Source of the DNA: Sthenelais limicola
Lineage: Eukaryota > Annelida > Polychaeta > Phyllodocida > Sigalionidae
Length of the DNA: 64,000 nt
Assembly (NCBI GenBank): GCA_942159475.1
Contig: OW804096.1
Location: forward strand, 105,188,194-105,252,193
Direction: 5' to 3'
The position numbers and the translations under genes were made by a program. Shown one piece after another: positions 55,411 to 64,000 of this stretch. The stretch's first letter is position 1, and each line of letters begins with the position of its first letter. Under the pieces are notes generated by a model, which did not search any database, was not told the DNA's origin, and worked only from the letters and a program-made list of their open reading frames with translations.

Positions 55411-57300
55411 TTGAAATGATAAATATAAAGCTTCAAAATGAAAAGTTCTATCGGCAAATGCCATTTAAATATTCTATTTAGCTAAAGTATAGCAATGTAG
55501 ACCATCCATGAGCAAAGATCCTATAGCAATTCGGGTTGCGAATCGGACATGTCCCTTGTTGTCACTGAGAGATGGCAGTGTCAGTGTCAGCAGAGTTTGG
55601 CTGAGAAGGAGGAACGTAGGGGCTACAGGAAGCACTGAGCTGTAGCTAGCTCTTTATTCTACATTAATATACTTTCTAAGTGATAAGTTGTAACGTATAT
55701 AATGACATTAAAAAATGTTATTTTGCTAAAGTATATCATGCAGACCCGCCATGAACAAAGATCCTATAGCGACTCTGACAGCACCACAAGAACCACATTA
55801 ATTAATGGTATTAATTAATGCAGTTTGAAATATAATACTTCTAGATAGAACAAGAAAGGTTAGATTAACTTCTAATATACCTACAAAGCCGGAAAAACGT
55901 TTATTTGATTGCAAATTGTCCTATATTTGAAGACACTGATGCGAGATCCCACTGTCTTAGTAGCTTGTCTGACTGCTAGATCGCCGTGTGCACTCAGTTG
56001 AGTGTGGCGTATCCGATTCGCTTGCCAGACACTTCTATGGCCAGACCAATGGATGCTTATTTCTTACTTTATTTTCGTCACAAAACGGTCTACAGAATAA
56101 TGACATTTAATCTTTGATTTTGTAAAGGTGTATTGAATGAATAAAGATGTAGACCCGTCATGAAAGTAGTAGTAGCCTAGTAGCTTGTCTGACTGCTAGA
56201 TCACCATGTGGCAGTCAGTCCAGGAAAGTGTGGGCCCGCTAGACAGATGTTGATGCAGAGGAAGTTGTTGGCTATTTACTGTTATATGTATGGATTCTTT
56301 TTCTGACTATAACCACCCACCTGCCCTGATCAGCTATCAATATGATTCCCTATGCATTTGTTTTGGTGGCCAGAACACCCACAGTGGTGTGGGTGTTCTG
56401 CAGTGTTCTGGCGGTCCCTGGTGTGAGTTGGACGAACTAAGAGTTGTGCAATTGAGGAGGAAGCATGGCAGCCATTGGCATTGTATCCTGGCTTCAGTGT
56501 TGCTGTGAAAACGATGATGGATTGTGTAAGTGTTGCTACTGGAATCGAAAATCTGAGTACACTAGGTTGTAGCAAATAGCTTAAATGGAGTATTCCATGC
56601 ATCAATAGACATTCTCACCGGGGAAATTATTGAAAGCAGGTGCATAAGGAGGTGTGTGGTATAGGAGTAAAATCGTTGGACCCTAGTCTCTCTGGGCACC
56701 GTTTCTGATCATAAATAGAGTCATTCTGACTTCTTCCAAGGGAAGAAGTGGGGGGTGCCGACGGTCAAGTGTGGCGTATCCGATTCGCTGTTTTCTTGAA
56801 GATGTTTCTCAAGAATTCTGGTATTGATTAATGCACATTGAAATCTAATACATCTAGATAGAAGAAGAAAAGTTAGATTAACTTCTAATAGGCCTAGAAA
56901 GCTGGAAAAACTTTTATTTGATAGGGAATTCTCTGTTCTTCCATGACGCACTAGATGGGTAAGCGTGAGCAAATATATATATAGGAGGCTGTACATGGAT
57001 GAGTGACAAACTTGGTCTTGGATCGACGGCCACTCCTTCTGCGCAGAAAAGTTGTGCGTAAAAAAAGAATACAAAATAGATGGAAACATATATATCTATT
57101 CTGCATTTATAAAGGGGTTTAATATATTTATAATTATACTGCATCACCATGAACCAAGATCCTATAGCGAATCGGGTACCGAATCAGACACGCCACTTGT
57201 TATCAGTGTCAGTGTCAACAGCTAGAGGTTGACTCATAGGCTGTGTGGCTGTGGCGTATCCGATTCGCAGCAGAGGGACTTTTTTCTTTTAATTTATTCA
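55411..57300. repeat. Nested MITE cluster
   Basis: Several related blocks recur. CTATAGC-ended CATGARCAAAGATCCTATAG occurs at about 55507, 55751 and (variant) 57148. GTTAGATTAACTTCTAATA with its flanks is at 55859 and 56871. TGTGGCGTATCCGATTCGC is at 56003, 56770 and 57250, with inverted forms at 55535 and 57171. TAGCTTGTCTGACTGCTAGA is at 55960 and 56178. At least one unit, about 56770-57200, is bounded by GTGGCGTATCCGATTCGC and a degenerate inverse (GCGAATCGGG ... GACACGCCAC). No coding sequence is present. Confidence 0.68.
56371..56400. repeat. Small hairpin inside MITE cluster
   Basis: CAGAACACCCAC is inverted as GTGGGTGTTCTG with a 6-base spacer. Confidence 0.85.
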
Positions 57301-57340
57301 TATTTCTTATTAATAAAAAATAAAAAGGGGTGTAATAAAT

Positions 57341-57485
57341 ATGGAACAAACTTGCTGGGTTGTACATGCAGTCTTATGCACCTCGAGCCTACGGCGAAAG
57401 AATCTCAGGCTAAAGCCCTCGAATCTTTCGCCGTATTCTCTCAGTGCATAATGACTGCATGTACGCCCCAGCAAGTTCGTTCCAT
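57341..57485. repeat. 145-bp foldback hairpin
   Basis: The arms begin ATGGAACAAACTTGCTGGG and end CCCAGCAAGTTCGTTCCAT. They share GTACATGCAGT, TTATGCAC and ACGGCGAAAGA with few mismatches and only a short central loop. Confidence 0.85.
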
Positions 57486-58882
57486 CTATGTATGTAGAGT
57501 CAGTGGTTTGAAGGAAAGCTGAAATTCGGGGAGTGGATTTGTTTCCTACTTTAGAGGCCCTTATATAGCAGGACTTTAGCTCCATCCTTCTGAGTTAGAG
57601 GGTCAGAGGGTCCATTATAGGGGTCTAGAGAGTATAATGGCACCAGTGTAGGCCTGTCGTCACAATTTGATGGGAAGTCTTGGGCTATTTATTTACTTTA
57701 CTAAACATGGAATGGAGTGTTTTTGTAGGCCCACCATCCCGCCCACCATACTCAAAGCTGTCCCTCCCTCCTCCCGTCACTAGTGACATTAAAATCGTTT
57801 CGTTTTTGTGTCAAATTTGTGGGGTAAGCATTGCTGATGTATAGGCGATGCTTCCGCGCATATATAGCTTTGTTTATGGCTGTTTGGCTGGCGCTGCTGG
57901 TGGCACTACCTGGTGGGAGGGTGAGAAACCATTCTCTGAGTTTACCATGAGGTGTAGGCCTAACGGTGACGGCTGAGTGTACGATAGTGAAGCCACCGAT
58001 GTCGGATTTCGAATCTTATGCACAGATAGTGTGAATGCGAGAGGTCTGTTATGCCGTAATTATACCAGTAAGAGGTAAAATTTCTGGGTGAAATCTCGTC
58101 CTTAGGGTCTAACTTAGCCACTGAGATAAGTTAAGGGTCTTTGGGAATGGGAAATATAGGGTTTTTTTTATCCTGTCCAATCCTGGGTAATAGTTGTAGC
58201 GCCGATGGACGGGAGGCGATTTCTCTAGCTTTTGTGTTATGCAGTGCATAGTTTAATAATTATGCCATTTCGCCAGCTCGTCTAGGGAAAGGTGCCCCCC
58301 AGGCCACCCCTGGTATCGCCAGTGAAGATGCAAGGGAAGGTACATAATAGTAAGCTATAATATTCGTGGATATCTCCTTTCTTACAATGCACCTGTAAAT
58401 ATCTGGAGATGCTGCTTGGATAACATCCATTTAATATTTGATATCTGATTTCAATTTAGTAACACTAAAGCATCGTCAGAAATGTGTATTTGTAATTAGA
58501 CTTTTTCATGCAAATGAAGCATACATTTTTTAGATTTAAAACTATTCCACAGCCTTGGAACTTTTTAGGCTGCCACTAAAAGTGTGTGTGTGTCATCCTT
58601 AAATTCGACGCCCCTGAATGTTCCTATTAGCGATGTCAGGAATAAGGAAACATATATATAGAATTGGGTCCACGTGGGTTCAGTAGGCCTAAAATGCAGT
58701 TTAATCACACCGTGCTATAATCAACATTTATTTGCATGGAATGACTATAAATAAAACCTGATTGCACACTTTCTGTGTATTGTTGAGGTGGCTTTTTAAA
58801 GGTAAATACCAGAGCCATATGCACTGCTGCAGGCGAAGTTCAAGGAAATAATGCATAAAAAACCCAACCGCATGTGACCATA
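57486..58882. other. Unassigned intergenic sequence
   Basis: No gene. Two TAGGCCTA-type words are present. No repeat structure can be supported. Confidence 0.35.
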
Positions 58883-59259
58883 TCATTTTAGGGACCACTG
58901 AAGTTTACTATCGTTCTCAGTGGAAGTCTATGGGGAAAAGGGCATTTTATCTGGTTTATTTTATGATAACTGACAGATGAATCCTTTCTTTCCTTGTAAA
59001 TCTCTCCAAATATAACAAGCAGTTTCGTCCTTACAATTTCGAATACGACTTCAGCTGAATAACCTTCAGAGTCGGAAACCCCCTGATTTCATTGCTTCTG
59101 CGTATAATACATTATGTCAGCTATGCATATGGAAGTTTTAATGGACAATGGATGATTCATTCGTTTAATATCCTGGGGAAATGGAGACAATAATCCTTTT
59201 CCCAATAGGCTCCTATAGTGAACGACACAGTAAGTAAATTTCAGTGGTCCCTGAAATGA
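58883..59259. mobile_element. MITE with about 60-bp imperfect terminal inverted repeats
   Basis: TCATTTTAGGGACCACTGAA at the left is inverted as TTCAGTGGTCCCTGAAATGA at the right. The similarity extends inward through TCGTTC and TATGGGGAAAAG / CTTTTCCCAATA. 377 bp, non-coding. Target duplication is not evident. Confidence 0.78.
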
Positions 59260-59280
59260 AAACTAGTCCGCAGACATATT

Positions 59281-60196
59281 AGGGATGGTGTATAATCGCA
59301 ACTAAATTTCAGGGCTTGCAATTTCGTAATTTGCTTGTAGTTACGAATCCTGCGATTACAATGAAATAAATGATTTGTAACCTCTTGATAACGTGCTCGC
59401 AAGCAAAAACGTGGTGCCAAAGGTTACATCTACCAAATCGTAATAATAAATACTTAATTCTTTTGCAAGGACTTGTATAGTTGTGATGGTGAGGGGGGTC
59501 ATCACAAGGGCTTGTAAGGCATTTACAACTGCTTTACCAAAAGGCTCGTACTTATAATCTGTTGCAAAACAGTTCTTGTAAACATTTAAGGGTTGTAAGC
59601 CTCTTTTTGGAAATGAATCTTACCAGTTTTGAATCTCCAAATACGCCATTGCATGTCACACACACTCGCACCTATTTTACTCTGTTGTAACTAACATAAC
59701 AATTGTATGTATACATATTATGATGCTGAGTGTATTGGTTGTTAGGTATAAGAGTTGAGTGATTGTTTTGTCTATTCATGTATACTACCTTGGGTAATGC
59801 AAGCCTGGACCACTGCTAACTATATCATGATTGGTTTGTCAGTGGCTCAGCAATCAAAATCAGCAAATGATGTTTGAGAAATGTATTTAGTTACGATTGC
59901 AATGTTCTAAAATTACCAATCCTTACAAGTGGGTCAATGACATATTCTGCACACTGATTTACAATTTTACAATCGCAGGATTAGTAACTACAAGCAGTAT
60001 GTACCCAGTTACAACTTGCTTGTAAGCCTGTATTGTTACCCCCTTACACTTTGTAACTACCAAGTTCTAGGCAAAAACATATAATATACGAATTTCGTAA
60101 TCGTATCATATGCACCACGTTTTGGGTTACAAGATAATTAACAAGTGCTTACGAATTTACGAATCTTACGATTTTGTATTAATATGCACTACCCCC
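59281..60196. mobile_element. CTTGTAA-rich MITE-like element (0.9 kb)
   Basis: Ends AGGGATGGTGTATAAT and ATATGCACTACCCCC are imperfect inverted repeats flanked by ATT on both sides. Subterminal TTTCGTAA/TTACGAAT words occur at both ends, and a second nested right end lies near 60118 (TATGCACCACG). The body repeats CTTGTAA, TTACAAG and GTTAC on both strands. No transposase is present. Confidence 0.58.
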
Positions 60197-61732
60197 ATTG
60201 TGTTATTGGCCTTTTGGTTTCTCCCTTCTCCCTTGCCCAGCAGTAATCAAGGGTCGCAGCAATCCATCACAATATCCAGGGATATAATTATTTCATTCTT
60301 TTTTCTGGTTTTTTTCTCTACTATAATTTCAACCAATTTGAAATTGAAACGTGTGGTGATCCGTTTCGGACCCATATTGTATGGGTTTGAATATCTATGA
60401 AAAAATAAGGACACGGAGCTCTCCATGCGGAGAGCAGGTGGTTTAGAAGGAGAGGAAGGAGGAATGGATAGAATTTAAGGATGACAAAATCCATCAGTAA
60501 CCGGAGAAAAGGCCTAGGAAGGAACGGAGGATATTGAAAAAGGAATCAAGCAGGGTCATCTAACAGACAATGCATTTGATTAAATCTAAGGTGGCGCTAC
60601 CAGTTATCGGCTGCTTTAATTATGGAATTGATGAATCAACAATTAAAAGTTAGCTATCACTATTATAACTCATCAGAGATTATTTAGCATTACATAAGAT
60701 GGCATGCGCACGGCGACCCTCCTTTGAAATAATGTTGTTTCAAACTTCATTCATGTTTCCGACTTCATATGACAGTAATGTTTCCGACTTTCTAATTCAA
60801 CGAAGACGGAGGGAAATGTAAAATGTCAACTCAGTTACTTTTATATTTGAAAATATTTTAACCCCATTATATCTACAATATCTACAAAGTTCTGAGTAAT
60901 TGTCATGCCAAATCCGGTGAACCGTCTTTCAATTAATTTCATGGCAATGGAACTCATCATCACATCTTTTGGATGAAGGAACGGTACTGTCAGTAGGAAC
61001 AGAACGATCTTTGGAAAACGTTTCAAAGGCAGGGGGTGTGGCACAGGGAGAGTGGTGAATACAATGGGCAGGGGAAAGATGGAAGGAAAATAATCCTCAG
61101 TGGAAAAGAGCAAAATCAAGTCCGCATACAAACCCTCGACCTTCGAGAGGGTAATATATAAAGAGTAGAGGGCCAAAGAAAAAAGGGGAAGAAGACAAGT
61201 TAAATGCAGGATGATTAATAGAGGCGCTGCATTTTGAGATATGTCATGTTCGATTGGCCAGGTGCACGAGGAAGGTGAAAGAAGAAGCTGTTCTGTAACA
61301 ATTAAAGAGGTTTTTTTAACCTACGAGAAAGCAAGATATGACAGTAGGCTCCTGCCATGCAATCACAGACTGAATGGAAGGGCCTTGGTGAAAATGGACC
61401 TCAATACGTGACTCTCCTGCACCAACATCGTCCCGGAAGGCTATAATCAAATGAATATAATTTTCCTCGCATGTAAGATTTAACATAGGCGGAAAACTGA
61501 TTTGAATTGACATTACTTATAATTGCACTATATAAATTCATGGTCGGATTTTTCTCATTGGTGTACCAGCTCCTATCTTGTACCAAGCCCATCATTCTCA
61601 GACGGTATCGTATTAAGGGAACATCATATTATGAACGTAATCGGGGCAGAAATGGAAATACTACATTTATACTAGCTGACGGTATACTCGAGGCATGGCC
61701 CTCAAACATGCTGGATCCAACATATTACAATC
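60197..61732. other. Unassigned intergenic sequence
   Basis: Includes an A/G-rich segment at about 60400-60560. No gene or repeat can be supported. Confidence 0.35.
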
Positions 61733-61735
61733 TAA

Positions 61736-62183
61736 AGGTGCGTTTCCACTGGCTTGCTCTTTTGGCCCGCTCATGGCCCGCTCTTCTTTATTGTCTTGAG
61801 CGCATAACAAGCGGAGATAGAGCGAAACCAGAGCGGTCTAATGGAATCGGTTATTGCGCTCTATGTACGCTCTAAAAAGTGGCTATGTGCGCTTCTTTAG
61901 AAGAGCGCAGGACGTTGCGCTCATATTTGCTGTGTTTGATATGAGCGCAGCAACACAACGCTCTTTCTACCTGTTAAACAAGCGGACCAAGAGCGCAGTG
62001 AGAGCGCACAAACACATTTGCTATTGATTTCATAAGGAAACAAGCGGACCAGTAGAATCGCTCTGCGCTTGTCTAAAAATAAAAATATTAGCGGGTGAAG
62101 AGCGAATGACAAACGCAGTATAAACGAGCGCAGCAAGAGCGAGCCATGAGCACATATACAAGAGATCCAGTGGAAACGCACCT
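61736..62183 (+). mobile_element. GAGCG-rich PIF/Harbinger-like MITE, copy E1
   Basis: 448 bp. The ends AGGTGCGTTTCCACTGG and CCAGTGGAAACGCACCT are perfectly inverted, and TAA flanks both sides (61733-61735 and 62184-62186). TWA target triplets plus such GG(C/T)GCGTTTCC ends fit PIF/Harbinger MITEs. I count about 17 GAGCG/CGCTC words, where about one is expected by chance. Confidence 0.75.
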
Positions 62184-62186
62184 TAA

Positions 62187-62412
62187 GGTATGATTCCACT
62201 GGCTCGCTTGTATATGTGCTCATGGCTCGCTCTTGCTGCGCTTGTTTATAGTGCGCTTGTCATTCGCTCTTTGTCTCCTTTTATAATTAGCGCAGTACAA
62301 GCGCAGAGCGATTCTACTGATTCGCTTCTTTTCTTATGAAACCAATGGCAGGATTGTTGGTCTGCTCTCAGTGCGCTTCTTTTTAGGCAGAAAGAGCGTT
62401 CTGGGTTCGCTC
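62187..62412 (-). mobile_element. GAGCG-rich MITE, partial copy E2
   Basis: Starts GGTATGATTCCACTGGCTCG directly after the TAA of E1 and follows the same series of words as the start of E3. It breaks off after about 220 bases, where E3 begins. Confidence 0.65.
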
Positions 62413-62415
62413 TAA

Positions 62416-62875
62416 AGGTGGGATCCCACTGGCTCGCTTGTATCTGCGCTCATTGCTCGCTCTTGCTGCGCTTGTTTATGGGGTGCTTGTCAGTCGCTCT
62501 TCATCCGCTAATATTTTTAGCGCAATACAAGCGCAGAGCGATTCTAGTGAGATTCTACTGCTGCGCTTGTTTCCTATATGAAATCAATGGTAAATGCGTT
62601 TGTGCGCTCTTACTGCGCTCTTGGTCCGCTAATTTAACAGGTAGAAAGAGCGCTGTGTAGTTGCGCTCAAATCAAACACGTCAGATATTAGCGCAATGTC
62701 CTGCGCTCTTCTAAAGAAGCGCACATAGCCACTTTTTAGAGCGTACAGAAAGCGCAGTAACCGATTCCATTAGACCGCTCTGGTTTCGCTCTATCTCCGC
62801 TTGTTATGCGCTCAAGACAATAAAAAAGAGCGGTCCAAGAGCGTACCAAAAGAGCGAGCCAGTGGAATCGCAGCC
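62416..62875 (-). mobile_element. GAGCG-rich MITE, copy E3 (inverted relative to E1)
   Basis: 460 bp bounded by TAA (62413-62415 and 62876-62878). The ends are AGGTGGGATCCCACTGG and CCAGTGGAATCGCAGCC. Collinear with the reverse complement of E1, for example GCGCACATAGCCACTTTTTA here versus its complement near 61871. Confidence 0.72.
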
Positions 62876-62878
62876 TAA

Positions 62879-62958
62879 CTTCGCTTGTTATGCGCTCAGG
62901 AAAAATAAAAGAGCGGGCCATGAGCGGATCAAAAGAGCGAGCCAGTGGAAACGCAGCC
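62879..62958 (-). mobile_element. GAGCG-rich MITE, end fragment E4
   Basis: Repeats the terminal 80 bases of E3 (CTCGCTCTTTTG-complement words and CCAGTGGAAACGCAGCC) and ends in TAA at 62959-62961. Confidence 0.6.
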
Positions 62959-62961
62959 TAA

Positions 62962-63434
62962 GTACCTTTAGCTTTGTGTAGTAAAATAGGGAACGCCAAG
63001 GGCTCTAGTTGAAATGCATTATTAAATGTCACATAATTGAACAGTTTCCTGTATTAAAAAATACCTAGAGGAATACGAGTTTGATCTACTATACTGAGCA
63101 AATAGGTAATATTATATTACTCCACGGTGAAGTGTGTATCACATAACATTTGTATGTAGAGGCGTGTGGTACATAGTGTGTGGTACATTGTTTTGTACCA
63201 CATGGGCGGGGCCTAATGATAAAAGCAAAATAAACTCATTTGATTGGTTCCCTTCCACGCGGGAAAATGCGTTGTCAATGACTCTTACTATAGCGTTACT
63301 AACGTTGCGACGTTACGATGTACACTATTGCGTCGTCGCCGGTATCAGTGCGAGGAGAATGACCGTAACTTCGTAAGTAAATAAAGGACTTTGTGTTATA
63401 ATTTATAATTAATCTATAGCACCGTGGAGTAAAA
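62962..63434. other. Unassigned gap
   Basis: GTGTGTGGTACAT-type words repeat near 63166-63195. Otherwise nothing can be supported. Confidence 0.3.
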
Positions 63435-63598
63435 ATAGCACCGCATCTCGTAGGTGATCTGGCATAAAGGATCACATAGACCCTCGACGATTCTTTTCAA
63501 TATAACACACTCGCCTATCGGCTCGTGTGCCATGTGAAAAAAATCATCTCGGGTCCATGCGATCCTTCACGCCAGATCACCTACTCGTGCGGTACTAT
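63435..63598. repeat. 164-bp foldback element
   Basis: The outer ends ATAGCACCGC and GCGGTACTAT are inverted. The arms share GTAGGTGATCTGGC, AAGGATC and ACCC over about 80 bases at roughly 80% identity. The centre is CACTCGCCTATCGGCTCGTG. Confidence 0.82.
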
Positions 63599-63614
63599 CA
63601 TATTATCATTATTA

Positions 63615-64000
63615 TATGTGTGACGGGTGTGTAAATGAAGAGACAAAGCAGTAGTGCCATGTGGGCGTGCATAGCAGGTTTAATCAACACCCTATAACAT
63701 ATACATACAGCAATATGAACAATATACGATAAAAAAAAAAAAATCTCAGTAGAGAATATAGACTTCACCGCTTGGGTGAAATATTTGAAGTGGCGAGATA
63801 CGCGGGCGTGGCACCATTGTGGAATCTCCGACGCGATCCTGTTGGTTGAGACGGGAGGAGCTCCCCTGTGACATCATAGTTCTGGTGTAAACAAGCCCAC
63901 GCAGTCACAATATAATCATTGTGATGACAACTCCTCATATGTGTGACGGGCGTGTAAATGAAGAGACGAAGCAGTAGTGCCGTTTGGGCGTGCATAGCAG
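63615..64000 (+). repeat. Direct repeat with 323-bp period at window end
   Basis: 63615-63677 and 63938-64000 are about 93% identical (TATGTGTGACGGGYGTGTAA ... GTGCATAGCAG) in direct orientation, and the second copy runs into the window edge. It could be a tandem satellite unit or two LTR fragments. The intervening part has an A13 tract (63732-63744). Confidence 0.75.

Noticed and set aside
61736..62958. ORFs of 80-120 codons in the GAGCG array, including apparently related proteins on both strands
   Set aside because: They are translations of repeat copies. Similarity between them reflects the MITE, not protein conservation.
61736..62958. CRISPR-like array of GAGCG repeats
   Set aside because: Words are irregularly spaced, in both orientations, and inside elements with terminal inverted repeats in a eukaryotic genome.

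Overview
The window is intron-rich, AT-rich animal DNA, most likely from a marine invertebrate. There are no bacterial operons. It has spliced exons, tRNA-derived SINE-like sequence, and a very diverse set of transposons: Ngaro- and DIRS-type tyrosine-recombinase retroelements, a Crypton-type recombinase gene, L1/Tx1-like and CR1/L2-like LINEs, a Ty3-like LTR element, a Helitron and many MITE-like elements. That mix is typical of echinoderm, lancelet, mollusc or brachiopod genomes. I cannot choose between these from sequence alone. Host genes are sparse. The clearest is exon 1 of a rhodopsin-class GPCR of the GnRH/AKH/corazonin receptor group (47.7-48.4 kb, minus). A CpG-rich promoter with a candidate first exon lies at 39.05-39.18 kb (plus). 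An intact 181-codon ORF of unknown function at 7.1-7.6 kb sits inside a retroposed insertion.

Layout. 0.14-4.81 kb: a decayed Ngaro-like element on the minus strand with complete A1-ORFs-B1-A2-B2 split repeats. A 399-bp Helitron is nested in A1, and A2 preserves the empty site. 6.6-8.15 kb: a retroposed sequence with a 13-bp target duplication and poly(A). 8.2-12.9 kb: three copies of a GTGCAT-rich repeat. 12.9-15.1 kb: a CR1/L2-like LINE split by a 668-bp insertion that ends in a large palindrome. 15.4-16.5 kb: a second LINE 3' end, abutting the truncated Crypton-like gene (16.5-17.55 kb). 18-26 kb: mostly unassigned, with a 56-bp perfect palindrome and a 1.64-kb inverted-terminal-repeat element. 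26.3-26.9 kb: CT/GA minisatellite. 27.4-30.3 kb: 5'-truncated L1/Tx1-like LINE. 31.6-35.2 kb: decayed DIRS-like element. 37.2-38.2 kb: hAT-like element. 41.1-41.7 kb: short LINE copy with 15-bp target duplication. 50.7-55.0 kb: decayed Ty3-like LTR retrotransposon. 55.4-64 kb: dense MITE/foldback territory, including a 1.2-kb array of PIF/Harbinger-like elements saturated with the word GAGCG, and a 323-bp-spaced repeat running off the window end.

Most of the window is explained by transposition, repeatedly nested. The less ordinary signals are: (i) several different DNA elements that each carry their own over-represented short word in both orientations; (ii) three distinct tyrosine-recombinase lineages within 35 kb; (iii) insertions whose removal exactly restores the host sequence; and (iv) CpG-rich islands that share a CCCATAAT core near ATG-proximal promoter motifs.
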